64,000 nt of DNA from Seriola aureovittata (lineage: Eukaryota; Chordata; Actinopteri; Carangiformes; Carangidae), in contig NC_079375.1 in the NCBI RefSeq assembly GCF_021018895.1, forward strand, positions 4,741,560 through 4,805,559, written 5' to 3'. Every line of letters begins with the position of its first letter. Position 1 is the stretch's first letter. The notes under the pieces were generated by a model. The model had not been told where the DNA came from. It ran no database searches and worked only from the letters and a program-made list of their open reading frames with translations. Made by a program: the position numbers and the translations under genes. Of this stretch, positions 21,060 to 53,778 are shown in pieces.

Positions 21060-23880
21060 TGTTGTTGCAGGGGGGGTTGGGCATGTTCCCTCAAGCACCA
21101 ATAGAAAAAAAAAGGAAAAGAAAATCAACAGAGGAAATGGGTTGAGAGGTTGTGCCCGATCCATCTCCTTCTAACATAAACAAGGCTCCGGTTTGCCGGT
21201 TCAGGAAGCGCTCATCACGCAGAGAGATGCTATTGGTGAAATCCAGGAAAACCAACTCCTCTTCATTTGCTCCAATTAGGATGTTTATGAATGCAGTCTT
21301 TGTGTAATGATCTACTTAGCTGTCTGACTCTGATTGGTTTGGAATAAATCATATTAAGATGTCTGAACGGCTTACACGGGCTGTTAAAGGTCACATAGAA
21401 ATGGGGGCCTATAATTTCAGAATGTATACAAAGCTGGGTGGGAAGCATTTTGCTTTCAATAACAGCTATTGTCATGTCATGGCTGATTTACAGTGCTGTC
21501 TAAAACAAACATTTCTTCTGGGTGTAACTGACAGGCCTTGTAACGAAAAGATGACCTCACCGCTTTCTGTCCAAATGCATGCTGGGATTAACCACTACAT
21601 GACTATAGAAAGAAGTGCATAGAGAAAATAAAGAATCACTGAAGTATTCAAATTAAAATCATTTCAGACTTTTTTCAACTTACTGCCCATTGTTACAGGC
21701 TAAATATTAGTGTATTAGCATGCTAACTATAAGAAGAGTAACCATGAGAGCACTAGCTTGACATGCATATTAGTTAGCTTGTTGATAGGGTTTTGGTCTT
21801 TGTAGTTTTTGAGGTTTCTTCATACAAACTAAAGATACACTTTTCACCTGCTGGTGGCACTAAAGCAAAAGATGGTAAAATTCACAGATTAATTTACGCT
21901 GTCTGTGTATTTAAACAAAAAAAACAATAAAGACTATCATTCATCTCACATGCTTGTGTGTAAAGTCATGCAGGGTGAGGGGCGTAAAGGTGAGAGGTTA
22001 AAGGTCATGTTTGTCATTTCTGGCATTCTCTGCAGAGGCAAAAAGAGCAGCCCAAGACATGTCTTCCCAATCTGAAGTCCTGTTCCGTAGCACTGTACTT
22101 CCGCCAGTATAAGTATTAGCTGTAACTTACTGTAAATGTTTGGGAGCTGAATGGATTTCACCGTAGTCAATGTTTCCACACTTAAAGATTTTACCGATCT
22201 TACCGACTTCACACGTGAAGATCAGTTTACTTGTCACATGGAGTTTCACTCAAGTTGTGAAAACAGTTGCATAATGTCTCCTGTGGCTCTTGAAGGAGTT
22301 CTCTAAAGTCTGAAAAAATAACTCGTTTGAAAAGATGTGGGCGTTTGCCAGGCAGGAAAGATTAAGGAAAAATGCTACTGAGTTTCATTATAGTAAGTGT
22401 AGGATCCATCAGTTTTGGAGGCTTCACTCATACAAGGTACTAAAAAGTGAGGATATCTCTGCCTGACAATTTAATCGGTCTGTTCTTTATCCCCCATCTT
22501 TTAATAAATAACCATAATACCATGATAACTCACTGAAGTATCTCCTTTGCTCAAATGGGAGAAACAGAGTTTATGAGTTTCGATCTACTCTGTGTGGATT
22601 GATAATTGTATCGAGGTTGTATAATTCATTTAATTGATGTTTTAAAAATGGCACACACGAGACGTTTAGCTTTCTCTGAGGTGCAGGCCAGACAGGTTTC
22701 AACCCATGCAGCCTTTCAGTTTCACATTATGCTTGTGGTGGTGGGTATTTGTGATAGTATACTGTATTTAAGAGCAGCCACACTCCTTAACTAACTAATC
22801 TGCGGACAAGAAGTCAAAGCAAAGGCAAGACGTAGGAGTCATTCTGTCTTCCTTTATACAAAAACAACACTGGACCACCCTGCTCCTCCTCTACCTTACA
22901 ATCTCTCTATCATTAACATCAAAGGAAGACAGAATGGATTTTGTTTTCCGAGCCGTAGCCACCTGGGACAAACCTACCCCCGACCACCCAATCCATCTCA
23001 GCTACCACCTCAGAGGTGAGGAGGATGCTGGGTAATCAATATTTTTGATGCCCCCGACATCTTCTCTGATGTGGCAATGTAGTCAACGTTGAGTTTTCCC
23101 TTCTACTTCTCAATCTCCTCCGTCTGTCACCCATGAGATCGGCGTGTGTTATTGCCCCTCAGGCTCAGGCGGCCGCGCAGGTGGAAGTGTTAACTTCAGT
23201 TGGGGAGGGGATCGATGGGGAGGAGAGAGGGCAGCGACTCCTAACAAACCGCTCTGGACGGAAATGTGTGTACAGCTGTAAAACACAGGGTGCAGGTATG
23301 AGGCATTTTCTTTCTACCAGTTAAAGACATTCCTTGAAAAAAACTCAGACACCTGACAGAACTTTTAAAATGATAGTCAACCATTCAAAAGTTCCTTACA
23401 GAGTGGGTTTTAGAAACTAGCAGATGATGAATATCAGGTAATGTTAAATTCTCTAACAATAATTGTCAAAAAAAAAATCATATAGCCTATTTTAAAGAGC
23501 ATTTCTTTTAAGGAAAAAGAAAGAGGGGTTTTCATAAACAGTGTATATCAGATATTGAATAGTATCTTAGACATTTTTATTTTCCCTTATATTGACTAAC
23601 TATGGTTAGTCACAAATTCCATCAGAATACTTCATGTGGTATGAAAAAAAAATAGTTGATACTCTCATACTGGCAACGCTCTTGTGACTTGTGGTCATGT
23701 CTATGCTTTTGTCTGCTGCATTACTCAGCATTGACCACTAGATGTCAGTAAAGGCAACATTATTCTGAAGTTATGTGACAGGCATGTGTCTATATCTGAA
23801 GGCTTTTTTCAAGCAGGAAACTGTTATATCAAATCCGTGAACAATCACTATTTGTGAAATATAATTCTTCACCATGTCTT
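21060..23880. other. intergenic spacer
   Basis: Unique AT-rich sequence. A 16-bp inverted repeat lies at 22840-22936. A GC-richer segment at about 23120-23290 has CpGs. A CTCF-like near match, CCACTAGATGTCAG, lies at about 23737. No gene recognised. Confidence 0.45.
22840..22936. repeat. 16-bp inverted repeat, 65-bp spacer
   Basis: CATTCTGTCTTCCTTT (22840-22855) is exactly complementary to 22921-22936. The fold-back flanks a pyrimidine-rich spacer. Possible ends of a tiny element; no target duplication identified. Confidence 0.8.
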
Positions 23881-23888
23881 TTACATTT

Positions 23889-24222
23889 TACACAATATGG
23901 CCAAAAGTATATGGACAGACTTGTGTACTTTTGATCTGAGCCTGTTTTTCATGGTTTGGGTTAAACCTCTTACTGTTTAAACATGGCAGTGCCCTCATGC
24001 ACATAAAACCAGGTCAAGAGAGAACTTGACTGGCCTGCACAGAGCCCTGACCTCAACCCCTATCCAGCTCCTTTGGGATGAACTGGAACAGGACAGGGCA
24101 TCAGTGGCTGACCTCCCTGATGCTCTTGTGGCTAAACGGGAGCAAATCCCTGCAGCTAAGTTCCTAAATGGAGAGTGGAGGTGGTGGAGATGTTCAGCTA
24201 TCACATGGGTGTCCACATAAAA
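23889..24222 (+). mobile_element. Tc1/mariner-like element relic, internally deleted
   Basis: The left end resembles the Tc1-like terminal repeat of fish elements (ACAATATGGCCAAAAGTATA, then TGGACA), and the right end retains GGTGTCCACAT. In between, plus-strand words encode the C-terminal part of a Tc1-type transposase (WDELEQ, then DLPDALVAK and IPAAKF). The right terminal repeat and most of the transposase are missing, so it is non-functional. An (AT)n run at about 24254-24285 follows. Confidence 0.75.
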
Positions 24223-24241
24223 TGTCCAATAAAAACCACAT

Positions 24242-24287
<46 letters not shown>

Positions 24288-24299
24288 TGTTGCTTATAA

Positions 24300-25800
24300 A
24301 GTTTGAATAAAATATTTTTTACCTCTTTCCATGAAATGATTGTAACAATGCGAGTTATTTCATTTCACCTGGGTAATTGGGACACATAATTTAATCATTG
24401 CACTTGGTCAAAAGTGATTACTGATGCGTTTAAATAGGAATAAACAGAGGATAGTGTCTGAAAACAAAATTATTCCAACTTTATGGGCAACAGTGCATCG
24501 AGCGGGTGTATGCAGAATGTATCCATATGATCTTATAGATTGCACAACAAAGCAGTGCCTGTAACATGGCTGATATGACAGACATGGTGGCTGGGATTTT
24601 GCCAAGGACAAATAGCTAATAAAATAGTTTCTGTGTGTTTTGTGTGTGAGTGCTAGGTTGACAAGTTGTGGGAAGGTCAGTCAACAACAAACACATACTG
24701 TCACCTCAGGGACAGTTTTATGTAAATATGCATGTATAGGGTCACCGGGTTCACTTGTCCGACCTCTTGACCTCCACCAGCGACAGTACAGTCCTTTCTC
24801 TGAGCACCCAACCCACCACTGCTAATGTTTCTGCACGTCTTAGCTGCCCCAAATACCACAGCAGAAGAAGAATGGGAAGGGTATGAGGCTTGTGTTCGGG
24901 TCACAGCTATACACTGAGGGCTAATGTGGCTCAGGGGTTGTGCTGTTGCATTCATTGTCATTGTTTTGACCAGATAGGAGTGTCAGTTTTAATCGAAGCT
25001 AAAATTCACATTCAAGTAGTTAAAACTGTTATGTCAAGGAAACAATGAATCCCATCATTGGCCTAATATCAGCAGAAAACCAATCAAAATTTTAAATAAG
25101 TTCTTTCCTTTATGGTTCGCTTTTATTGTTCTGAGTGTTTAAGCATTTTTACATCCATTAATTCAAATGCGACTGTGATCACACATCATGTTCTGTATCA
25201 TATAGGTCAAACGGTATAACATGTATGCCAAGTTGTTGTTTGAATAATGGTGGCAAGAAGGTTGAAGGTCTTAGGTCATCCGAGCAGGCTTGGTTTAAGT
25301 CAGGTCATGGCTGGGTTTGTCGAGCGGTCATGTGAGATGTCAGAGGTCAGGTCAGTGTGTCTGTTGTGGCTGCCAACACTCAGTAATCCAGACAACAGCT
25401 GAGCACTGTTCACCACTGCTTCATCAAGGTCAGTGTTTGTTGGATTCATTTTCTCACAACAAAACAGAAGCAGGTGAGGGTATTAAAACAAACACGCCTC
25501 GGAGTGTACAAAAGTAAAACAGCATGAATCAGTTGTATTTTACTGGACAAGATGTATCTGATCAATGAACTGATTTTTAGTACAACTCATTTAAAAACAG
25601 TATTTAGAAAGCATGCATCAGGGGAAAACTACACAACATGAATCCAAAGATGTCCAAAAAAATTCAAAGATTGACACAAGGTGGCTAATTTTTTAAATGT
25701 AAAAGTACCTTTTTTAAAAAAGAAGAAAAAATGTACATTGTCACTTGCATATCAATTAGCTTTATATCCTGTGAGCCCTTGAGCTGTTTTCATCATTGCA
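24300..25800. other. intergenic spacer before gjd4
   Basis: No exon seen. Confidence 0.45.
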
Positions 25801-25809
25801 AAATTACGT

Positions 25810-25815
25810 TTTATT
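25810..25815 (-). terminator. gjd4: candidate gjd4 poly(A) signal
   Basis: AATAAA on the minus strand, about 325 nt beyond the gjd4 stop codon. Chosen as the first canonical hexamer; others could be used. Confidence 0.35.
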
Positions 25816-26138
25816 CTAATTCTGTAATGACTGACTTTGGCCACTTGGGGGCAGTGGAACAAGCTGAAGACACAGTATCTGACTTCCATTCAAAAGCAGA
25901 ATTTAAAAAAAAAAAGAAGCTAAAAGAGTCAAAAAACCTATTTCTTTGTGGGTATATTACTATTAGTAACACCTTTCACATCACATAGTCATTTGACTCA
26001 TTGTTAATAATAATGTTCAATAGTTCAACTTTACAATTTCTAACAAATCTTCCTTTACAGTATAACTCTATGAATTCATGCTTTTAGAATAATGTTTAAA
26101 TGAAGTCATTTGGCTTGTAGAGCAGTTTTAGTGGCCAA

Positions 26139-27292
26139 TCACACCCATGCCCTCTTGTCCTGAGAGTCACTGCTGTCAGACTGTTGGCTTGAGTTTGTTC
26201 CCACAGGGGTGCACTGTCCCAGCTTTTTGACACTCATGAGTGTTGGCATCCTAGGGTTCAGTGGTGGTCCTCTATCTGGACGGGGGGATAATGGAGGTCT
26301 TAGATGGCTGTGGAGGACAAAGTGAGTTGGCACTGGAGTGCTCATGGGAGTAGGTGAGTGAGCCATGTCCGCCTTAGAGTCTTTGTTTTCTGGGCTCTTC
26401 TCACTGGTAGATACACTAGTCTTAAGGGTGGACCCACCATTCAGTTTTGTATGAAGGAGTTCATCGTTATTCGGCACAACACCAGCAGCATGTTTTTCAT
26501 CCCTGTCAGGATGCGTTGAGCTTCCACCTGGGCTGATTCTTCTGGTTGAAAGAACGTCACTGTCTTCATTCACAGTTGTCGTTGTGAGCATACTGCTTTG
26601 CTCTCCTTTACTCATCTCCTCTATCAGCATCTCCCTGTTCCTCCTCCACCTCACCATCGCCTTCATGGAGCTCAGCAGGTCAACCAAACTCAGTAGGACG
26701 GACAGGGAGGCAACACCCAGCATGAAGTTGAGCATTAAGGTCTTCTCAGTAGGTCTGGAGATGTAGCATTCAACCCCAGATGTGCACGGAGCCTCGTAAC
26801 AGAGGAAGCTTTTCGGAACGGACAAACCAAAGAGATAAAACTGGCCCGCACCAAAAACCACTTCTAGAAGGATCCGTAAAATTAGAGCAAGGAAGTAAGC
26901 ACAGTAGAAGCGTGGTGTTCCCCATTCACGCGGGAGGTCATGTAGTGGAGCTTTATGCAAGAAGAGTTCTCTTGAGGAGCTCGAGTTCTCAAGAGTGAAA
27001 GGTGAACCTCCTCGACTCCTGTCCCAGTGCAAAGCTCCAAAGTAAGGATATGACAACAGTTTATGCATGACGTAGGTTGCAAACAGTACATGAGGAAGAC
27101 AGAGAAGAATAAGGTGGAAGAGCCAGAGACGGAGGACGGATACAGGAGCGAATACGTCAAAGCACACATTAGAGCAGCCAGGCTGGATGGTGTTACAGAT
27201 AAATCTCTCCTGCTCGTCACTAAAGAGCGAGAAGCCGGCCATCAGGACTACCAGCAAACGTACAACCAGCATCAGCATCCACCAGGTTTTGC
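26139..27292 (-). CDS. gjd4: gjd4 exon 2 (main coding exon)
   Basis: The acceptor, after TTTTATCCATTGCAG, ends at 27293-27294, and the exon opens GC-AAA-ACC-TGG (G-K-T-W). It encodes residues 19-402, including all four membrane segments and both cysteine loops. Confidence 0.92.
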
Positions 27293-27690
27293 CTGCAATG
27301 GATAAAAGATGATCAAGCACCCAATAATAGGTTACATGTATAAATACGACTAAATAAGTGATAAAGTATCATAATGCCAAACATGACACAACTGACACAA
27401 CACAATGCTGTAACTTATTGTCTGTGTGGTTATTAAAAGAAAAGAAGAATAAAATTACTCAATTAAAAATTCACGTTTAAAAATTCTGACAACAAATTAG
27501 AAAATTGTAAAGGAAAAATTAATTCCACTGTTGTTAGAGAGCAGCAGTGATAGTACATTACATATATGTAAGCTCACAAATCCTGCCAACACCGAATCAG
27601 GGTATATCCAAAAGAAACATTTCAGAATAACTTACCCATAAAGGACACATTATGACTGATAGTGATGAAGAGTAAGTCTCTTGCACCCAT
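26139..27690 (-). CDS. gjd4: gap junction delta-4 connexin, two coding exons (402 aa)
   Basis: Connexin subunit of plasma-membrane gap-junction channels. Joining 27636-27690 to 26139-27292 gives 1209 nt, an intact 402-codon frame. The N-terminus MGARDLLFITISHNVSFMG resembles human GJD4. The first extracellular loop has cysteines 51, 58 and 62 (CX6CX3C), and the second has 183, 188 and 194 (CX4CX5C). The four membrane segments lie at about 20-42, 75-95, 147-172 and 204-226, followed by a long Ser/Pro-rich cytoplasmic tail. The intron after residue 18 (phase 1) is typical of delta connexins and is missed if exon 2 is read from its apparent internal ATG at 27320. Mammalian GJD4 is linked to skeletal muscle. 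Position between fzd8 and ccny supports gjd4. Confidence 0.93.
27636..27690 (-). CDS. gjd4: gjd4 exon 1
   Basis: 55 nt encoding 18 residues plus one base, followed by a consensus donor GTAAG (27631-27635). The ATG at 27690 has A at -3 and G at +4. A second in-frame ATG at 27699 (M-R-I-M) lies just upstream, preceded by an in-frame stop. The inner ATG is preferred because connexins usually start M-G or M-E. Confidence 0.88.
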
Positions 27691-27699
27691 GATCCTCAT

Positions 27700-28180
27700 T
27701 GTTCAACTTCAAACTCTTCCAAATCCAAATGGTGTTGATTTTTCTACCCAGGAGGTGTCCCTAGGTTGCTGTCCCCTTCACCACTGGTCCAAGAGCCGAC
27801 CCTCACAGCTTGCCACTAAATGCAGTCACCTCTAATGCTGTGCTGCTGCCTCTCACTCTTGTGTGCAGCAGAGGCCAGGATCTGCGCAGTGAGCTATTCT
27901 TACCAGGCTGCCATCAAAGCATTGTTGGGATGTCAAGGTACCAGTCAAACTTACTGGAAGGTGGCCATCATATATAGGCATGCACGTAATGGACAGCCAT
28001 AAACTTAAGTCGGACAATCACATGGTATTAATTCAAACTGTGATTCAATTTAAGGTAATAATCTCATCACAAGACAATTAATTATTATTACTTCAGTAGA
28101 CACAGAGAAGTATATAAAATAAAAATCTTTTTTAAAAATCCACAAATCACCTGTTAAAGACTGAGGATTAGTAGACAAGA
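27700..28180. other. gjd4 upstream region
   Basis: Probable 5' UTR and promoter of gjd4 on the minus strand. A TATATA run at about 27970-27976 could serve as a TATA box. No other gene seen. Confidence 0.35.
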
Positions 28181-28477
28181 GCATTTTTCTTTATTAAAAA
28201 CACAAATCAACAAGTTCATAAATAATGTACACTTGACCTGTGTCAGTTTCTGAACTCTTTATACACTGTACAAAGTTCATTTGCAAAATAATTGTAGTGG
28301 GTGAGTTTTCAAATGACAAATGAGAAAAACAAAACCATGAAACCCTGATCAGTTACTTGAGAGTAGCAGTTAGTTTGAAATTAGATGCACAATGGAAACA
28401 GTTTCGATACTGTGAAATTCTTGGCTCAGCAGTCGGGGTTTATTGAATATACTGAGATTGAAAAGAGTGCAAATGCA

Positions 28478-28665
28478 ATGGGGTGCACCTGTAGCTCACC
28501 TGGTTAAGCTCATACCATATCAAGGTTCAGTCTTTTTTTTTCCAGGGGCCTGGTTTCAAATGCAACCTGGGTTCTTTGCTGCATGTCATCCCCCCTCTCT
28601 CTCTCTCTTTCCTGTCAATCTCCACTATCCCTGTGAATAAAGGCAAAATGCCCAAAAAGAAATCT
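28478..28665 (+). mobile_element. tRNA-derived SINE (plus orientation)
   Basis: Starts with a tRNA-like head (GTAGCTCACCTGGTTAAGC resembles a Pol III A-box). It continues TTTGCTGCATGTCATCCCCC, a CT-rich segment, and a tail AATAAAGGCAAAATGCCCAA. The copy at 53204-53414 has the same order of parts. No clear target duplication identified. Confidence 0.7.
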
Positions 28666-28669
28666 TTAA

Positions 28670-30200
28670 ACGAGTACAAGTGCACTAAAATGATTTATAA
28701 TTTTCAGATTTCTGTTTGGTTTGCATACCAAAATACCCAAAAGAATATCTCTGAAATGTAAAGGCAATTAATGTACATCTTTGTGCTAAAGCAACACCAA
28801 CCCTTTTATTGACTCTGACCTTTTTTGAAAATTGGAGCATACACCATGGCTAATGCTTTAATTCAGGATAGATTGTTGCTGTTGGTCACGTCCTAGTGAT
28901 TGTGGTGATCATACATGTGACAACTTCTTTACAGAGGACTTACAATGTGATAACACCCACATTTGTAGAGTTTTCTTTGGTTAAGGCTGCTGCTGAAAAT
29001 ATCATTTTGCTCCCTTTTCCTTAGCAAAGTATTAGTGTCCTGTTCTTTATGATAGCAATGTGAAGGCATCAGCCAGGAAATAGAAGAGTCTGGGGTAGCA
29101 GCCATTGAGCATGACACTTATGAGACTGGAGTGTGTTTTATTGAACATTTTCCAAATGTACTGTACTATGGATGTAATGGGTTATCTGGCTCTACAATAC
29201 TGAATAAATAAAAACAAAGCAGTGCTACGTGGCCTCCTCGCATCCTCTATATGCACTAGCACCCCCTGCAGAGTGTGCTTGTCAGACCTGTTTACCCGGC
29301 TGTTGGCTGCGATTATTCTGTTGGTTTGAGGTTGAACTTTTAGTTTATTTAACTGTAAAATTGAGGTTTGGTGTTGGAGTTTGGTGCTAAATACATTTGT
29401 AAAGTGCAAAAATAACCCCACATCTGTTTCCAATAAGCAGCCCCAATTCTTACCTTCACATTGTGCCTTGTCAATTCAGTTCAGACATATTTTCTCACTT
29501 ACATCTAATGGCCTCTGATCTTGCAGGTTGTTTTGGATTTATTTGAGATGTCTCTCTCTGACCATCACCGTTTTCACTGTAAAATGTTTTCATAGGAACT
29601 ACTTTCTACTGATGGATAGTAAAAACATTCTACTCCAGTAAATACCATTAAGAATTTGGAATTTTGGGTGAACTGACCCTTTAAAATCATCAAACTCTGA
29701 ATTGATAGTTTTTCTGTAATGCTCAAATGTCCACTAGATGTCAGCAGAGAGATGCACTCATTCTACTCAAAGCCTATGTGGGGCACTTACAATCCAACTT
29801 GGCTTGAGGAATATTCATGTTTTAGTATTAACTGCTGAAACCTCTTAACAAAGTGATGTTAAGATACAACCAAAACCTGATGAATAGTGAATGAGAACCT
29901 CAGTAAAAACATGCTCTAGTATATATTTCATCTTATACAGTATTGTGGTTGTAAGTGTTTGATTGTGCATGTCCCTGAAATAGGACTGTACTGGTCACAC
30001 ATTTATCTATGGGAAATCTAGCCGCTTTCATCTGCTGTTTGCTTCTCACTTATCATAATTTGTGTTTCAACCTTCAGTATAACTCAAATGAGGAGCATCA
30101 AAATCAGTTAACATACTAAAACAGACTACCTGAGTATCAAGAGGTACACTAGAAATACTGTAAACCTTAAATACAAAGATTTCCAGAGAAGAAAACTTGC
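28670..30200. other. intergenic, gjd4 to ccny
   Basis: AT-rich sequence without recognisable exons. CCACTAGATGTCAG recurs at about 29730, identical to the word near 23737. Confidence 0.45.
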
Positions 30201-30207
30201 TAACACT

Positions 30208-30213
30208 TTTATT
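30208..30213 (-). terminator. ccny: candidate ccny poly(A) signal
   Basis: AATAAA on the minus strand, about 680 nt past the ccny stop, giving a 3' UTR of about 0.7 kb. More distal sites are possible. Confidence 0.45.
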
Positions 30214-30894
30214 ATTCTAAGACCTGTCAAAAGGAAATAAATAATCGGTACAAATTCCAGTGCTATGCTACTGTTTTTGAAATTCTGCAGTTAGGGATCA
30301 GGCAGCTGCAACTGTTGAAAAGTGGAAATAATAAGGTAAAAATAAATAATATGCTTCGTTGAAAGGTTCCAGGGCCGTCTGAGAGGCGGGTTATGTCAAC
30401 CAGATTAGTCAGACAAAACCAGAAAACTGAACAGAGTCTTTACATTAAGGCAGGTTCAAACTGCCATCTGAAGAAGTTTCAAGGCTCTGTCTAGTTTCAG
30501 GACGTCCTTCATGGTCCAGAGCTGGATTTTTCTCCATAGTTGATAGAACAACCAGGAACTCCTTTCTCTCTTTCATAGCTGCTTTGAGGCACTGTGAAGG
30601 CATCAGGTAAGGTTAGAAATCCCTCTGGAGTTCAGCTCATCTCCCAAAACTACAGATGTGGTTTCAGTTTCTTGCCTCTAGTTTGAAGGTGTGGGGTCCA
30701 GAGGCTGATTTCAGGTTTCAGTCACTGTTCCACTAAGATCCAGGTCTTGGCATTATCTGGGTATCCAAACCAAAGTTCTTGAACTCAGCACAGAACCGTG
30801 TAGAGTTTTTTTTGTTGTTTTTTTTTGTTTTTTTTCATGTGGTTAGTGTCTGTAGCCTGATGCAAGTGTTCAGTATATGGCAGTTTGTTAGTGG

Positions 30895-50969
<20,075 letters not shown>

Positions 50970-51248
50970 CTCGCCCCCTTTATCGACCCCCGGAGGAAGG
51001 CTTGTGTGCTATCAATCCTTTCCGCTGAAACAGGAGCTTGATACGACGGGTCACCAACCCCACCGAGCCGGTCACCATAGATCACCACCACCAGTGCGCA
51101 TAGGGTGCATCCGTATAGCAGCGCCCATGGATCCTGTCAGCGGTCGGTGGGTGTCCGCGGAGAGAGGCTGTCACTCGGGATGAAAATGTCACTTCTACCG
51201 GTAGCAGCTGATGTGCATAACTGAGCGTCCTGCCGCCGCTGACTCAGG

Positions 51249-51279
<31 letters not shown>

Positions 51280-51430
51280 CAAGACGCATCCTGCTCCGGG
51301 CAGAGATGAGCGGCGACGGCCGGGCGCACAGCGATATGAGGATCGGTGTTGTGGCTGGCTGTCAGGGCGATAGACCGTTAGGGAGGGCTGCGAATCCCGA
51401 GAAAAAGGTTCCGGTTCAAGTGGGTGGATA
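50970..51430 (-). promoter_or_regulatory. ccny: ccny CpG-rich promoter and 5' UTR
   Basis: GC- and CpG-rich block in AT-rich surroundings directly upstream of the ccny start codon. It contains a (CAT)n run at 51248-51277 and no clear TATA box, typical of a housekeeping CpG promoter. Confidence 0.6.
51248..51277 (+). repeat. (CAT)n trinucleotide repeat
   Basis: About ten CAT/ATC units inside the presumed ccny promoter or 5' UTR. Confidence 0.95.
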
Positions 51431-53100
51431 CAAATGAGAGAGCAGAAAAATAGAGGGGCGGTGACAGAGATGATTTAATGATTTGTTGCCAATGTGTATA
51501 GATTATTTAAGATATTAGAAGATTATTAATAATAGTCTATTTCTCCACATTTGGCCTTTCTGTTAGTTTCTCATTAGAAGGTATAATTATATTCATTTTG
51601 AAATAATTTTTTTTATTTGCCATGTTAAATAAATGAATAATCTATACTTGTATACTGCATTTCAATACAATGTAAATTTAATCTCTATTTGTGTGTTCAA
51701 TTTGAGAATCTAATGGATAAATAATGAAATATTCCATCATGAGAATATTAAAGGGTCCCTCAGTATCAGATTCAGGATTAGGTTTACAGTAGGGTCAGGT
51801 TTTTATAGAGTTAATTCATCTATTTATTAGAAATTGTGTGAGAACAATTTAATGGTTCCTCATGAGATGGAAGGAGTCAAAATCTCAGATCTGTCAACTG
51901 CTGATCTACACAATTGTAGCTATTACATGGACCAACGTTGCAAAACTCACAAACATTGTAAGACTCAACGCAGCAAGAGGTCAAACTTCAAGGGTCAGAT
52001 GGATAAACCACAATAAGACACAAGACAACACAAAGGAAAGAAGTCAGACAGGAGCTGGTTTGTTGTTAAAGCCAAGCAGAAACTTGTTTCTTCTAGTGTT
52101 GCACAGTTTTAAGTTTCCATTGTAGCGCTTTCAGAAGCACTAGACTCAACCATCTTGAACCAACTTGTGGGAAATTGTTTTAAAGCATTTGATTCAGTTA
52201 AAATGGTGCCATCTGCTGGTCAACCTATAGTAATGCATTTGTATGGATTTATCAAACGCAAGACAAAACCCCATTGAATAAAAGAGGGAAAATATAAATG
52301 AACTCTGATAAAAAAAAATATCAAGGATGACAGTAAATTATATTATAAAAAGAAAAACTGACCACGTTTAAATTGTTTCTGTGGCTCTGCTTTTAAGTAT
52401 TCTGACAGATTGAGAAGAAAGTCTCATATTCAAAACCCTAACTGTGCAATGTAAGCCTCATAATGAACATGCTTTCTACCAACTCATACACACTGAAAAG
52501 AATTTTTGACATGAGTGTAATAGTTCACACTTGCTTGCCTTCTTTTTGTGCACAAGGATTTAAAAAGTAGGACAATATCCAGCATGGTGCACATCAGGGC
52601 TGACAGCATAATATGTTGTTTAAGAGCTTCCAGTTTTGCACAACATGAATAGTTAAACATGGTGACACCTAGGGAGATTACTACAGTGTTAATATTAAGA
52701 TCACATGAAACAAATCAGCAGCTGCAACAAGCTCTATTTAGTTCCTCTTCCAAACTTTCTGCCATTTTTGTTGCCATTCGCTGAGAGCCTGCAGCTGACC
52801 TTACATCCTGATATACTGCCCCCACCATTCATTTGCTTAGTTGCATTTTGTTCACACCGTGTTAAATAGTGAGAATGCACAAAAGGAGCAGAGGACACGA
52901 AGGGGTAGCCATCATGCACATGCACAATGCTGACTTCAGAGCAAGTATATCTGCAAACGGGTTCTAAAGGGACTCAGTATGCTTTAAACAAACTATGTCA
53001 TACGAAACACCTGCTGTCATTACCTCTTGGCTTAGTCTCTGTCTATGAATGTTGTAACATTTGCACGTCTGCACAGTCTCAATGCAATGAACTGTGCAAA
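51431..53100. other. intergenic, ccny to crem
   Basis: AT-rich, no gene recognised. One CTCF-like site at 52206. Confidence 0.45.
52206..52219 (-). promoter_or_regulatory. CTCF-like motif
   Basis: The minus strand reads CCAGCAGATGGCAC, matching CCASYAGRKGGCRS at every position. About 1.2 kb upstream of the ccny start codon and in the same orientation as the site at 20405. Confidence 0.45.
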
Positions 53101-53114
53101 CAGGGATCATGGCA

Positions 53115-53530
53115 TACACTTCAACTCAGTTCAATGCGTTTGTATAGCGCCAAATCATAATAGACATTATCTCAAGACACTTTACAGGGTAAGGTATCCT
53201 GTAAAGTGTACCTTTTCTTTATTACAATTTTTTGGGGTATTTTTGCCTTTATTGTTACAGCACAGTGGGAGAGAGAGAGGAAAGTCAGGGAGAGAGAGGG
53301 GGCGGGGGGAGCATGCAGCAAAGGGCCACTGGTCAGACTCAACCCCATGGCCGCTGTGGTTAGGACTAAACCCATGTGGTGCGCACTCTACCAGGTGAGC
53401 CACCGAGGCACCTCCAGACCTTACTTTATTATAGAAAGAAACCCAACAGGGCGACTCCCTATTAAAAGGAAGAAACATACAACAGAACCGAGCTCAGGGT
53501 GGGCGCCCGTCTGCCTCGACCTAGACAGCC
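53115..53530 (+). repeat. older dispersed fish repeat split by a SINE
   Basis: The left part (about 53115-53203) has GTTTGTATAGCGCCAAATCA and CTCAAGACACTTTACAGGG. The right part (53416-53530) has CAGGGCGACTCCCTATTAAA, AGGAAGAAAC and CTCAGGGTGGGCG. These are consecutive pieces of a repeat common in teleosts, interrupted by the SINE. Confidence 0.6.
53204..53414 (-). mobile_element. tRNA-derived SINE (minus orientation), nested
   Basis: Read on the minus strand: GTGGCTCACCTGGTAGAG head, GCGGCCATGGGG, CCCTTTGCTGCATGC, CT-rich tract, AATAAAGGCAAAAATAC tail. Same part order as 28478-28665, so the same family. Confidence 0.7.
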
Positions 53531-53778
53531 TCCTCTCCAGGGCAATTATGGTGTTACACTAGATGAAAAGAGAGCTTGAAAGAGAAGTTCACTTTGTGGC
53601 TTAACACACCTTTTCTATCAGAAGCAGGTGGAATGGTCAGGTCGTCTGTTTTTGGATGCAGTAACCTGATTCTAGCACTGGAAATGAGATTTCAGGCTCA
53701 CTTCATTTGAAGCATACTGAGGTCTTGACAGGGCCTCAATCATCACGTCAGCCATGTGATTTTATGGCATGTAAAAGT

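Noticed and set aside
26139..27320. gjd4 as a single-exon gene starting MLDHLLSIAG
   Set aside because: The first codons are an intron end (TTTATCCATTGCAG acceptor); a better N-terminal exon with a consensus donor exists at 27636-27690.
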